A stretch of DNA of 64,000 bases from positions 310,001 through 374,000 of the forward strand of contig CANNCL010000001.1 of the NCBI GenBank assembly GCA_947503155.1, written 5' to 3'. Numbering within the stretch: the stretch's first letter is position 1; each line of letters starts with the position of its first letter. This DNA comes from an uncultured Erythrobacter sp. (GTDB taxonomy: Bacteria > Pseudomonadota > Alphaproteobacteria > Sphingomonadales > Sphingomonadaceae). Positions 27,792-36,688 of the stretch are shown in pieces. The notes below the pieces were generated by a model, which was given only the letters and a program-made list of their open reading frames with translations, ran no database searches and was not told the origin of the DNA. Made by a program: the position numbers and the translations under genes.

Positions 27792-28496
27792 TTATCCCTC
27801 CCGCACCGCGATCAATGATTTGGCAAAGATCAACGCAAATCGCTCGCTCGAATGCGCAGCATCCGGAAACAGCGCGCGCATGTAACGGCGGCTGATCATG
27901 CGGCAATTATCCATACGCGACACAGCGCTGGCAAAATCCGACTTTTTCGCCAATCCAAGTGAGAAATGGGTATGCGCAAACAGCCGGATTGGATCGGGCA
28001 GCCAATGCAGAAAAGGAAATGCCGTATGCGGGTCAATCGGGAACCAGAAATTGGGCGTCTGCACGTAATAAGCCTTGGCTACGCGCCGTATCTCCGCCGC
28101 AAAATCCTGCATATTGGCGTAAAGACCAACATGTTCGATCACAGAATTGGAATGGACCAGATCGAAACTACCATCCCCGAATTCTGGCATCGCGCAAGCA
28201 TTGCCTGAGGCGTTTTCAAAGTTCAGCCCCCCCTCAACCTGTTGTGAATAAGCGGCCAATTCCTCGCCATAATTTAGCAAGGTGAGATGCACGCGCCCGC
28301 GCAAATGCGCAGGCAGCATGTTCCAATATTCGGCGCGCCCGCCGACATCGAGGATCCGCAAGGTCTGCCCGTCCTGAAGCAATCCCTCGATCATGGCCTC
28401 AATCTTAGCGAAGCGTCGTTTGCGGAATCGCTGTTGGAGTGACGTAAAGAGCTTGCCTTCGTCACGTCTCCGGATTGGATTGGAACCCTGCGCCAC
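27792..28496 (-). CDS. Class I SAM-dependent methyltransferase
   Basis: 234-residue methyltransferase with motif I LRILDVGGRAEYW near residue 46. The segment GDGSFDLVHSNSVIEHVG (about 107-124) corresponds to motifs II/III of Methyltransf_11. The start drawn is GTG and its ribosome site is poor, so a slightly later start is possible. It lies between rmlB and the pyruvyl transferase and probably decorates the same glycan. Confidence 0.78.
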   Translation of the reverse strand: MAQGSNPIRRRDEGKLFTSLQQRFRKRRFAKIEAMIEGLLQDGQTLRILDVGGRAEYWNMLPAHLRGRVHLTLLNYGEELAAYSQQVEGGLNFENASGNACAMPEFGDGSFDLVHSNSVIEHVGLYANMQDFAAEIRRVAKAYYVQTPNFWFPIDPHTAFPFLHWLPDPIRLFAHTHFSLGLAKKSDFASAVSRMDNCRMISRRYMRALFPDAAHSSERFALIFAKSLIAVREG

Positions 28497-28506
28497 GTCC
28501 TTGCAG

Positions 28507-29565
28507 CTACTTCGCGTCAGGCAGCAGCGGTCGCCACCAATCTTCGTTGGTTAGATACCAACGCAAAGTTTGCCTCAAACCTTCTTCAAACGTACGCTGC
28601 GCCGCATAATTCAACTCAGCGCGCGCCTTAGTCTCGTCAATCGCATAGCGGCGATCATGACCCGCACGGTCGGTGACGAAAGTCTTTAGCGTATCACTCT
28701 TTTTGCCCTTAGCTGCCGGTGCATCGGGATAGCGCTCAGCAAGCCCATCAACCTCTTCAAATGCCAGATCAGCTTCCCGGCAAATCGCGTCGATCACTTC
28801 CATATTGGGGAGCTCCGCGCCCCCGCCAATATTGTAAGTCTCACCCGGCTCGCCCTTTTCAAGGCACGCCTCAATGCCGCGGCAATGGTCTTCGACATGC
28901 AGCCAATCACGCACATTCATCCCGTCACCATAAATCGGCAGCGCGCGGCCTGACAAAGCATTGAGCAGGAATAGCGGGATCAGCTTTTCTGGATATTGGT
29001 AGGGACCATAATTGTTCGAACAATTGCTGGTCGTGACGTTCAAACCATATGTGTGGTGGTAGGCGCGAACCAAGTGATCAGACGCGGCCTTTGATGCTGA
29101 ATAGGGCGAATTGGGCGCATAGGCCGTAGTCTCGCTAAATGCTGGATCATCATCGCCCAGCGAACCGTAAACCTCATCGGTGGAGATGTGGTGGAACCGG
29201 TGGTCTGTCCCATCGCCGTCTAGCCACACCGAACGTGCGGCTTTTAGCAAACTGTTGGTGCCAAGGATGTTGGTGTCGATAAATGCATCAGGGCCAGTGA
29301 TTGACCGGTCGACATGGCTTTCAGCGGCAAAGTGTACGATGGTCGCAATGTCTCGTTCGCGCAGCAGTTTTTCAACCAGCTCCTGATCGCGAATGTCGCC
29401 TTCTACCAGTTCCGCGTGCGGCGCGCCGGCAATGGTCGAGGCATTGCCGGCATAGGTCAGAGCATCCAGCACGATGAGGTGGTCGCCGGGATGATGTTCG
29501 TTCCAATAATGGACGAAGTTGCCGCCGATAAAGCCGGCCCCTCCGGTGACGAGTAAATTAGCCAA
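28507..29565 (-). CDS. rmlB: dTDP-glucose 4,6-dehydratase
   Basis: Second step of dTDP-L-rhamnose synthesis. I choose a TTG start at 29565 because it follows gaggaag by 6 bases and gives ANLLVTGGAGFIGGNFVHYW directly; the longer track ORF extends into rmlD. The 352-residue SDR has the Rossmann GGAGFIG motif, STDEVYGSLGD, and the catalytic YSASKAASDHLVRAYHHTYG with the YxxxK pair. It overlaps the end of rmlD by 8 bases. Gene order on the minus strand is rmlA, rmlC, rmlD, rmlB. Confidence 0.93.
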   Translation of the reverse strand: MANLLVTGGAGFIGGNFVHYWNEHHPGDHLIVLDALTYAGNASTIAGAPHAELVEGDIRDQELVEKLLRERDIATIVHFAAESHVDRSITGPDAFIDTNILGTNSLLKAARSVWLDGDGTDHRFHHISTDEVYGSLGDDDPAFSETTAYAPNSPYSASKAASDHLVRAYHHTYGLNVTTSNCSNNYGPYQYPEKLIPLFLLNALSGRALPIYGDGMNVRDWLHVEDHCRGIEACLEKGEPGETYNIGGGAELPNMEVIDAICREADLAFEEVDGLAERYPDAPAAKGKKSDTLKTFVTDRAGHDRRYAIDETKARAELNYAAQRTFEEGLRQTLRWYLTNEDWWRPLLPDAK

Positions 29566-30415
29566 GTGCCGCTTCCTCTTTGAGCATTTCGCGCAAGTTC
29601 GCGCGCCAAGGGACCGGAGTATCGCCAAGCAATGCGCGCGTCGCGCTGCAATCGAGCAGCGAATAGGCCGGGCGCGCGGCTGGGGTTGGATATTCGGCGG
29701 TCGTAATGGGATTGATTGTCGGTATTTTGGGGATCAGCCCAAGCGTATGTGCCTCTTCGGCAATCGCGGCGGCGAAATCATACCAGCTGACCTCGCCTGC
29801 ATCGCTGTGGTGGAATGTACCTGAGGCGTCTTTTTCGATCAGGCCCCAAATTGTTCGCGCAAGGCCGCTCGCCCAAGTCGGAGAGCCGATCTGATCGGCC
29901 ACCACGCTGATCTCGTCACGCTCCTTCATGAGGCGGATCATGGTGCGGACAAAATTCGCGCCGCCTGCTTCGTAAACCCAAGCCGTGCGCACCAGAATAT
30001 CGCTCGCCCGCACGTGATCCTCGCCCTCAGCCTTAGTGCGGCCATAGACGCTGATTGGCCCGCGCGCGTCGCCCGGTTTATAGGGCTGAGACGATTTGCC
30101 ATCGAACACAAAATCGGTGGAGACATGGACCAGCTTGCCGCCCTGCCCCTCCATTGCCTGGGCCATGATTGCAACCGCATCAGCGTTGATCGCTCTTGCG
30201 AGTTCTTCATCGCTTTCGGCCTTGTCCACTGCGGTATAGGCGGCGGCGTTGATGAGCACGTCGGGCGCCTCCGCACTGAGCCGTGCGAGCAACATGCCGG
30301 CGTCGGTCAGATCAACATCGTCAACATCGATAGCACTCAGATCGGCATAAGGCGGCGCAAGACGCTGAAGCGCACCGCCCAGCTGTCCGCCAGCTCCGGT
30401 GATCAATACCTTCAT
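29558..30415 (-). CDS. rmlD: dTDP-4-dehydrorhamnose reductase
   Basis: Last step of dTDP-L-rhamnose synthesis, reducing dTDP-4-keto-L-rhamnose with NADPH. The 285-residue protein begins [19 protein letters not shown]. Further landmarks are DVLINAAAYTAVDKAESDEE, VHVSTDFVFDG and the YGRTKAEGE catalytic Tyr-Lys motif. It overlaps rmlC by 4 bases upstream and rmlB by 8 bases downstream. Confidence 0.93.
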   Translation of the reverse strand: MKVLITGAGGQLGGALQRLAPPYADLSAIDVDDVDLTDAGMLLARLSAEAPDVLINAAAYTAVDKAESDEELARAINADAVAIMAQAMEGQGGKLVHVSTDFVFDGKSSQPYKPGDARGPISVYGRTKAEGEDHVRASDILVRTAWVYEAGGANFVRTMIRLMKERDEISVVADQIGSPTWASGLARTIWGLIEKDASGTFHHSDAGEVSWYDFAAAIAEEAHTLGLIPKIPTINPITTAEYPTPAARPAYSLLDCSATRALLGDTPVPWRANLREMLKEEAALG

Positions 30416-30957
30416 GAGAACGCCATCACATCGGCTAGTTCGAGACCCACCGTGTCTTTGTCAGAGATGATCGGATCAAGACCTTTTATGGGCCAATCAA
30501 TACCGACAGCCGGATCATCCCATGCCAGTGTATGCTCTGATTGCGGCGCATAAGGGGCGGTGCATTTATACAGGAAATCGGTGTCGTCACTGAGCGTCAA
30601 GAAACCGTGCGCAAACCCTTCTGGCACCCAGAACATCCGCTGATTTTCGGCTGAAAGTTCGACACCGGTCCATTTACCAAAATGGTCTGAAGATTTGCGC
30701 AAATCCACCGCTACATCAAACACCGCGCCGCGCGACACGCGGACCAATTTGCCCTGAGGGCCCGGATTTTGGAAATGCAGACCGCGCAGCACACCCTTTT
30801 GCGAATGGCTATGGTTGTCCTGCACCCAATTGAGATCAAGTCCAGCATCGCGAAACCCGGCCTCACTCCACGTTTCCATAAAGAACCCGCGTGCATCGCC
30901 GAAAACGCGCGGCTCGATAATTTTCGGGCCGGGAATATCGGTTTCTATGATGTTCAA
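30412..30957 (-). CDS. rmlC: dTDP-4-dehydrorhamnose 3,5-epimerase
   Basis: Cupin epimerase of 181 residues acting on dTDP-4-keto-6-deoxyglucose. Conserved blocks are [34 protein letters not shown] (with the catalytic His), [14 protein letters not shown] and [16 protein letters not shown]. It overlaps rmlA by 4 bases and rmlD by 4 bases. The assignment is secure. Confidence 0.94.
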   Translation of the reverse strand: MNIIETDIPGPKIIEPRVFGDARGFFMETWSEAGFRDAGLDLNWVQDNHSHSQKGVLRGLHFQNPGPQGKLVRVSRGAVFDVAVDLRKSSDHFGKWTGVELSAENQRMFWVPEGFAHGFLTLSDDTDFLYKCTAPYAPQSEHTLAWDDPAVGIDWPIKGLDPIISDKDTVGLELADVMAFS

Positions 30958-31844
30958 GGCAGCACCGGACGCTCTAGCAAGCTGAGCAAATATTCGCCGT
31001 AACCAGACTTACGCAGCGGCTCGGCAATCTTTGCAAGCTGCTCATCATTGATGAAACCCTGATGCCACGCAATCTCTTCGGGGCATGCAATCTTGAGGCC
31101 CTGACGCTCTTCTGTGATCCGCACATAAGTTGCGGCGTCGAGCAAGGATGAATGCGTCCCGGTATCCAGCCAAGCAAAACCCCGGCCCATTATCTCGACC
31201 GACATGGCGCCCTCATCCAGATACAACCGATTGAGATCGGTAATCTCAAGCTCTCCGCGAGGCGAAGGCGCGAGATCGCGCGCCCGGTCAACCACGGTTT
31301 CGTCATAGAAATAGAGACCCGTCACGGCATAATTGGATTTGGGCACAGGCGGCTTCTCTTCGATAGAGACTGCCTTTCCGCTGTCATCAAATTCGACCAC
31401 GCCAAAGGCTTGCGGATCGGTCACACGATAGGCGAAAACGGTCGATCCTGTATCGCGTTCATCCGCGTTTCTCAGAAGGTCCGGCAGGCCGTGCCCGTAA
31501 AAAATATTGTCGCCAAGGATCAGAGCGCTCGGCCCGCCAGCGACGAAATCCGCGCCGATATGAAACGCTTGCGCGAGCCCTTCTGGCTTTGGTTGTTGAG
31601 CGTAGCTGAGGTTGACCCCAAAATCCGAACCATCACCCAAAACGCGCTGAAATTGAGCGGCGTCTTCGGGTGTGGTGATGATCAGGATATCCTGAATGCC
31701 CGCCAACATCAGAGTGCTAAGCGGATAATAGATCATCGGCTTGTCGAAGATCGGCATAAGCTGCTTCGATACGCCCTTGGTCAAGGGGTAAAGCCGGGTG
31801 CCTGATCCCCCCGCAAGAATGATGCCTTTGCGTGGTTTTGCCAC
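30954..31844 (-). CDS. rmlA: Glucose-1-phosphate thymidylyltransferase
   Basis: First enzyme of dTDP-L-rhamnose synthesis, joining dTTP and glucose-1-phosphate. I prefer the GTG at 31844, which follows gagggcggga and yields a 296-residue protein; the track's start at 31859 is a TTG inside that ribosome site. [39 protein letters not shown] is the nucleotide-binding opening. Later blocks are [11 protein letters not shown] and FVEFDDSG-type sugar-binding residues. It heads the rmlACDB unit and is divergent from the lasso cluster. Confidence 0.93.
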   Translation of the reverse strand: MAKPRKGIILAGGSGTRLYPLTKGVSKQLMPIFDKPMIYYPLSTLMLAGIQDILIITTPEDAAQFQRVLGDGSDFGVNLSYAQQPKPEGLAQAFHIGADFVAGGPSALILGDNIFYGHGLPDLLRNADERDTGSTVFAYRVTDPQAFGVVEFDDSGKAVSIEEKPPVPKSNYAVTGLYFYDETVVDRARDLAPSPRGELEITDLNRLYLDEGAMSVEIMGRGFAWLDTGTHSSLLDAATYVRITEERQGLKIACPEEIAWHQGFINDEQLAKIAEPLRKSGYGEYLLSLLERPVLP

Positions 31845-32064
31845 TGATCCCGCCCTCAAATATACATGCCATTTAGCAGTCCATTTCGCATTGCAGCATG
31901 GCTAATTGCGGTCAACACCTAATCTCCCATTGGCGAGAGCGCAGACACGCCGCATTGGCGCGGCTCTGGTCAAAGCGGCGCAATTGGCCCATTACGGTAC
32001 AAAGCCGCGCATTATGCGCGAAAATTCGTCGCCACACAGGTCCGGATCAGCCACTGCAAAACAT
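31845..32064. promoter_or_regulatory. Divergent intergenic region between rmlA and the lasso cluster
   Basis: About 220 bases separate the rmlA start from the favoured start of the nucleotidyltransferase gene. Both promoters must lie here or inside the 5' part of the longer track ORF. The stretch is locally AT-richer near 31860-31920 (aaatatacatgccatttag). I see no clear operator palindrome or strong -35/-10 pair. Confidence 0.4.
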
Positions 32065-33222
32065 ATGATGGACACGTCGTCAGTTGATGGATTTCTGGCT
32101 AGAGCCCTGCGCAATCTGCGCGCGGGCAAAGCAGCCAATTGGCCGTTAGATAGCGCCGCCAATTGGCAAAGCGTATGGTCGCGGATCGAATATCATGGGA
32201 TCCCGCTTGCGTTGCACCAGCACGCCGGGAATCTGGGTGATTGGCCGCAGCCACTGCTCAGCCGAATTGCGGAAGAGGCGCGCCTAATCGTGCTTTGGGA
32301 AACCACCCATCACGACGCCATCGCAAAGGTATTAGAGCAATTGCAGACGGCTGAAATCGAGGCGGTTGTTATGAAAGGAACCGCTCTCGCATACTCCTTC
32401 CACGATGAACCTGCGACGCGGCGGCGCGGTGACACGGATCTGTTGGTTCGGCCCCACAATCAAGCGCGAACACGCGCAATATTGTCGCAGCTCGGCTGGT
32501 ACCGCAAAGATGATCCGCACGGGCTGTATTATCAGGAAGGCTGGCTGCACGATGCCGCTGGATTCTTCGTCCATTCCATAGATTTGCATTGGGAACCGTC
32601 GGACCGGCCCGTCTTGCACTCTATCTTGCCAATCGAGAATTTCTTCGCGCGAAAGCAGCCAATGCCGCGATTTGGCGAAGCGGCATTTCGGCCAGATACC
32701 GCGACAATGATTTTGCATGCGGCGACCAATCAGAAATGGCATGCGCAGCACGGCTACGATGCCGAAGACGGGCGCTTGACCAGCCCAAAACGATTGATCT
32801 GGTCAGTTGATTTTGATCTGATGACCGCGAGCATGGATAGCGAAGATTGGGACCGCCTAACCGAGCATTGTACGCGCGAAGGCGCTGGACCGCTCGTGGC
32901 TGAGGCTTTGCGCGGGGCGCAGGAAGACTTGGGCACTGCCTTGCCCGAAGGTCCGCTGGCGAAGCTAGAAGGCGCGCGCCTGAGCCGGGATCTTGAAACC
33001 TATTTTTCCGACGCTGACAGCCTGAGTCAGTTCTGGCTCGACCTGCGAAAGACCAAGGGTCTGGCCAAGAAAGGTCGGCTGATCGCTGCGCGCGGATTGG
33101 CGCCGCGCGATCATTTGGTCGAAAAATACCCTTCTGCCAAAGGCTGGCCAACCGCCGCGCTTCAGGTGCGCTTGTGGCTGGCAACGACAGGGCGCTTGCT
33201 TCGCCGCATGGTGTCGTCATGA
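32065..33222 (+). CDS. Lasso-cluster nucleotidyltransferase family protein (NTP_transf_5)
   Basis: Putative tailoring enzyme of the lasso cluster. The core motif is VVMKGTALAYSFHDEPATRRRGDTDLLV (about residues 95-122), with the invariant Lys-Gly and the D-x-D pair of the nucleotidyltransferase fold. I favour the ATG pair at 32065/32068 over the track's 31906, because the first 53 residues look non-coding. The end overlaps the ABC transporter by 4 bases. In the Bacillus pseudomycoidin cluster a homologue (PsmN) acts after the kinase and adds hexose to the phosphate. A similar sugar-phosphate role here is inference. Confidence 0.78.
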   Translation: MMDTSSVDGFLARALRNLRAGKAANWPLDSAANWQSVWSRIEYHGIPLALHQHAGNLGDWPQPLLSRIAEEARLIVLWETTHHDAIAKVLEQLQTAEIEAVVMKGTALAYSFHDEPATRRRGDTDLLVRPHNQARTRAILSQLGWYRKDDPHGLYYQEGWLHDAAGFFVHSIDLHWEPSDRPVLHSILPIENFFARKQPMPRFGEAAFRPDTATMILHAATNQKWHAQHGYDAEDGRLTSPKRLIWSVDFDLMTASMDSEDWDRLTEHCTREGAGPLVAEALRGAQEDLGTALPEGPLAKLEGARLSRDLETYFSDADSLSQFWLDLRKTKGLAKKGRLIAARGLAPRDHLVEKYPSAKGWPTAALQVRLWLATTGRLLRRMVSS

Positions 33223-34889
33223 CCGCCGGATTTTGGCTTGAATGGGCGCGGCGGTTCCGCTGGCAATTGGGATTGATCAGCGCGCTAACCGTGCTCAGTT
33301 CGGCCGCGACATTGGTGGTGCCGTGGCTGGCCGCGCAAATACTCGGCGGAGTGGTCGCGCCGGATGCGGCTGGCTCAACCCAAATCGATTTTTCGCAGAC
33401 TTTGGCGCTGTTGGTGGCTGCCTTAATCGCCCTCACGGCGCTCAACATTCTTGCAGCGATCTTGTCTGAGCGCGCCTCGACCACGATCCTCACCGAATTG
33501 CGCAAGCGGATTTATAATCATGTCCAAATGATGCAATTGGGCTTTCACGATGCCGCGCGGCGCGGCGATGTGCTTGCACTGACATCCTACGAAGTCGGCA
33601 ATCTCAGCGATTTTCTGGCCAACACAATCGCCAACGCGCCAGCGATGATTTTGACCGCCTTAGGCGCGACGATTGTACTGTTCTGGATTGACCCGGTCAT
33701 GGCGGTGATCGTGCCGCTGATCATCCCCGTCTTCCTCATAATGATGAAACTAGCGGGTCGGCGTCTTCGCACAGTCTCCGCCGACGTTCGCGCCGCAGAA
33801 GTGGAACTGATCGCTATTGCAGAGCGCGATCTGGAGATGCTGCCCGCGATCAAAGCCTATGCAACCGAAGCGCATCACCGCGCAGAATTCGCAGAAGCCG
33901 CCGAAAATTCGCGGCGGTTGGCGGTTCGTCAGGCTCAGCTTAATGCCGCTATCGGTCCGGTCATTGCGCTGCTCGCGGCGCTGGCGGCGATTGCGGTGAT
34001 AATCGTCGGCAGTGAACAGCTTTCGCAAGGGGACAATTCGCCGAGTGAGCTGTTCGCATTCCTGCTTTATGCCGCACTTCTGACGCGCCCCGCTGGCGCG
34101 CTCGCCAATATGTATGGCGCCTATCAAATGGCGCGCGGCACATTGGGGCGGCTGGAGGATGTACTCGCGCTTGAGCCGGAGCCGGGACATTCGAGCGGTA
34201 TTCGTTTGGAGCGGGCTCGCGGTGCCATCGGCTTTGAGCAGGTGCAATTTGGTTACCCTGCGCGGCCACCGGTTTTCACGGATCTCAATCTCCAAATTGC
34301 TCCTGGCGAAATTATCGCGCTGACGGGTGATAACGGCGTGGGGAAATCCACTCTCGTACGGCTGCTTCTGCGGTTCTACCGGCCCAGCGCCGGGACCGTG
34401 ACGCTCGATGGAACGGACATTGGCGATTTTCAGGTTCAGGATTTGCGCCGCCAGTTTGGCTATGTGCCGCAGCGCGCCTTGCTGTTTAACGGAACCATCG
34501 CGGACAATATCGCCTTTGGCCAACCCTCAGCCGACCGGGATCGCGCTGTCAAAGACGCCGCAAGATTGGCCCAGGCGGACAGTTTTATCGCGGCATTGCC
34601 GGATGGGTTCGAGACCGAAATTGGTGATCACGGCGTGCGCCTTTCGGGCGGACAGCGGCAACGGATCGCGCTGGCAAGGGCGCTGTTCCGCGACCCTCCG
34701 ATCTATATCCTCGATGAAGCGACCAGCATGTATGACCTCGAAAGCGAGGCGGCCTTCGTCGAAAGCTGTGTCGATTCGTTAAAAGGGCGCACTGTCATCA
34801 TCATTACCCACCGGCCAGCAAGTCTGGCGCTGGCAGACAGAGTGCTCAAACTTTCAGCAAACGGTGTCTTCGACGAAAGTGTTGGCTAG
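33219..34889 (+). CDS. Lasso peptide ABC exporter (fused membrane and ATPase domains)
   Basis: 556-residue half-transporter that should export the mature lasso peptide and give self-immunity. Start is the ATG at 33219, overlapping the nucleotidyltransferase stop (ATGA); the track's earlier start lies inside that gene. Residues 1-300 hold about six membrane helices. The ATPase domain has Walker A GDNGVGKST, signature LSGGQRQR and Walker B YILDEATSMYD, then the H-loop IITHRPAS. No C39 peptidase domain is present, fitting lasso clusters where leader removal is done by the B2 protein. It converges with the PqqD-like gene. Confidence 0.85.
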   Translation: MTAGFWLEWARRFRWQLGLISALTVLSSAATLVVPWLAAQILGGVVAPDAAGSTQIDFSQTLALLVAALIALTALNILAAILSERASTTILTELRKRIYNHVQMMQLGFHDAARRGDVLALTSYEVGNLSDFLANTIANAPAMILTALGATIVLFWIDPVMAVIVPLIIPVFLIMMKLAGRRLRTVSADVRAAEVELIAIAERDLEMLPAIKAYATEAHHRAEFAEAAENSRRLAVRQAQLNAAIGPVIALLAALAAIAVIIVGSEQLSQGDNSPSELFAFLLYAALLTRPAGALANMYGAYQMARGTLGRLEDVLALEPEPGHSSGIRLERARGAIGFEQVQFGYPARPPVFTDLNLQIAPGEIIALTGDNGVGKSTLVRLLLRFYRPSAGTVTLDGTDIGDFQVQDLRRQFGYVPQRALLFNGTIADNIAFGQPSADRDRAVKDAARLAQADSFIAALPDGFETEIGDHGVRLSGGQRQRIALARALFRDPPIYILDEATSMYDLESEAAFVESCVDSLKGRTVIIITHRPASLALADRVLKLSANGVFDESVG

Positions 34890-34916
34890 GCCGGCGCGGC
34901 CTAAGCTTTTTGACAC

Positions 34917-35198
34917 TTAAGCTGCATCAGCGGCGATCAATTCCTGATCCTGCAATTGCTTCGCCAGAGCCATCAAATCCGCTTCGATCCGCTCTCGCGG
35001 GGCGTCGAATTCGGTTTCGATCTGATCGCACAATTCGCTCAGATGATGCGGGCGCTCTGACAGCAATTCCCAAATCCGGCCGCCAATTGTGTCGAGCCCG
35101 AAATACTGTCCGCTCGAAAGGTCGAGCAAGACCGTCTCGCCGCCCACTTCGCGGGCGACAACATCATCAGAAACAGTGAAACGATCGCTTAATTGCAT
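34917..35198 (-). CDS. PqqD-like RiPP recognition element (lasso B1 protein)
   Basis: 93-residue protein starting at the ATG at 35198 (MQLSDRFTVSDDVV). The track's 149-residue ORF runs back into the kinase gene. The PqqD fold is clear: VAREVGGETVLLDLSSGQYFGLDTIGGRIWELL, then a helical half ending in a Leu/Gln-rich stretch. It binds the precursor leader (YxxPxL...G) and hands it to the leader peptidase. It is a lasso partner rather than PQQ synthesis: no pqqA/C/E genes are near and the other lasso genes are. It follows the kinase by 49 bases. Confidence 0.87.
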   Translation of the reverse strand: MQLSDRFTVSDDVVAREVGGETVLLDLSSGQYFGLDTIGGRIWELLSERPHHLSELCDQIETEFDAPRERIEADLMALAKQLQDQELIAADAA

Positions 35199-35247
35199 GC
35201 GCAAATCCGGTTTTTCCCAAAGCAGTCCGCCAGAGCCTCCAAAAACG

Positions 35248-36126
35248 TCAAACGCCCTGACAATTGTCCAAGATTGCGGCCCGAACACGCGGCAATTCCG
35301 CGTAGTCGCGGGTAAAGTCAAGGGAGTAGCACTCAATGTCCTGAGACAGGTCAGCCATGCGCGCAAAATGCGCCTTTAGCCGCGGCTTATCCTCCACATC
35401 GAGAATAAAGGCGTGCGGCATCAAGGCACTGAGCGCTTCTTGCATGGAATATCGGCGGATCGACAAAGGCGCGCTGTGATCTGTGCCGAGCACATAGATT
35501 TGCTGCAATGGCACGGCGCGATCGGCAAATGGCAGAGTGCTGCCTGCTTCAACATCTTGCTTCATATCAGCGTCTTCGATGGGAGTGTTCTCCCCAAACA
35601 GATACCGCGCGCTATCGGCAAACAGCCTCAGTTTCGACCGTTTTGGCTGAAGGAGATAGTGCCCATCATTTAACCGCAAATCGATTACATCTTCGGTCAA
35701 GAACGGGTTGCCAGAGAGTGCAAACGATCCAGCCAATGTCGTCTTTCCCCCGCGCGACAGCCCCAAAAAGGCGATCGCGCCCGGCACCGCTTCGGCATCT
35801 GAACCCTCGCAACCAGCCATAACTGCGCTGCCATGAAGGAACAGCCCGCCTGTGTGATTGCCAAGGATCGGTTGAATCGCATTATGAAACAAGTTGATCG
35901 CGGTCTTGTCATCGCATTCGGGCGCTGACCAGCCGATCACGTCGAAATCAAAACCGTTTTGCGGCTCTTTGATCAAAAAATCGGCTTGGCCCGGGAAACG
36001 GATCAGAAAACCCGCATCCGCTTTATGAAACTCTGCCTGACAATATCCCTCTGGCGAGACCCAGCGATCATAGGGCTGCGTCGGCAATAGCTCTTGTGAG
36101 CGCGGTGGTTCGAGTTTCAATTCCAT
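35248..36126 (-). CDS. HPr kinase-like lasso peptide kinase
   Basis: 292-residue protein of the HprK-like group found in lasso clusters (PadeK/ThcoK/PsmK type). It has the family His motif GLFLHGSAVMAG (about residues 93-104), a P-loop GLSRGGKTTL (about 121-130) and an acidic motif LTEDVIDLRL. It lacks the N-terminal domain of true HprK/P. Homologues phosphorylate the C-terminal Ser of their peptide. Here the core ends in Ser-Arg-Phe, so Ser14 (third from the end), Thr12 or another hydroxyl would have to be the target; this departs from the known rule. It is upstream of the PqqD-like gene on the same strand. Confidence 0.83.
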   Translation of the reverse strand: MELKLEPPRSQELLPTQPYDRWVSPEGYCQAEFHKADAGFLIRFPGQADFLIKEPQNGFDFDVIGWSAPECDDKTAINLFHNAIQPILGNHTGGLFLHGSAVMAGCEGSDAEAVPGAIAFLGLSRGGKTTLAGSFALSGNPFLTEDVIDLRLNDGHYLLQPKRSKLRLFADSARYLFGENTPIEDADMKQDVEAGSTLPFADRAVPLQQIYVLGTDHSAPLSIRRYSMQEALSALMPHAFILDVEDKPRLKAHFARMADLSQDIECYSLDFTRDYAELPRVRAAILDNCQGV

Positions 36127-36605
36127 TGCGCCGATCCCCTAGCGCCATACGGCACCCTCCGCCAACAGCCAGTTTTCCGATGAGTCGGACCGATACAGTT
36201 CGCACCGCACACTAACGCCCAACAACCGATGCACCGCTAGAAACGTGTAAAAACAAGTAACAACACGCCAAACATGGTGAAAGCGCTTCGCCGCATCGGT
36301 CGTTAATTATATTTCGAAGTGATTCGCAGACCACTGAGCAAAACACGATTCGCGTTGATTCGATCATGGCCAATGCTGACCTTGCTGGCGGGGTTCGGGT
36401 GAATCGGCATGGCCCCGTTTATTCAGGGCAATTGATTGCTCCGGCCGCTCAGCAAAGCCGCGTCAAAACGCCAAAACGCACCATCATGAATGCCGAGCCT
36501 GCTCTGACAACTTGTCCATTCTCACGGCACAATTCATCATTCAAAGCGCCGGCTGCATCCATGCCAACCCCCCAAAAGGCCAACATTTTGAAAGCTTTAC
36601 GCCGC
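36127..36605. other. Gene-poor spacer upstream of the kinase gene
   Basis: About 480 bases between the kinase start and the terminator of the precursor transcript. It must contain the promoter of the kinase/PqqD unit on the minus strand; the AT-rich stretch around 36300-36320 (cgttaattatatttcg) is the best location. The track ORF 36366-36668 (+) runs across the terminator, has no ribosome site and no family features, so I do not call it. I found no second precursor peptide with a YxxPxL motif here. Confidence 0.45.
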
Positions 36606-36638
36606 AAAAACAAAAAGGCACCCCGTTTGGGGTGCCTT
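36606..36638 (-). terminator. Rho-independent terminator after the lasso precursor gene
   Basis: Perfect 10-bp stem aaggcacccc / ggggtgcctt with a 4-base loop at 36615-36638. Read on the minus strand it is followed by TTTTTGTTTTT (36606-36616). It lies about 50 bases after the precursor stop and ends the cyclase-precursor transcript. It is one of the strongest factor-independent terminators in the window. Confidence 0.9.
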
Positions 36639-36688
36639 ATGTTTTGCAGTCCAACGCGCCGCCATTAAGCGACGCAGAGACTAACAAA

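Noticed and set aside
33750-34523. 257-residue minus-strand ORF opposite the lasso ABC exporter
   Set aside because: Antisense shadow of the ATPase domain; no motifs of its own.
34917-35366. Track version of the PqqD-like gene (149 residues), and the idea that it belongs to PQQ synthesis
   Set aside because: The first 56 residues are antisense-like sequence overlapping the kinase gene. No other pqq gene is near, while lasso partners surround it, so it is a lasso recognition element.
36366-36668. 100-residue plus-strand ORF in the lasso cluster gap
   Set aside because: It has no ribosome site, no recognisable motif, and its 3' part is the stem-loop and T-run of the minus-strand terminator.
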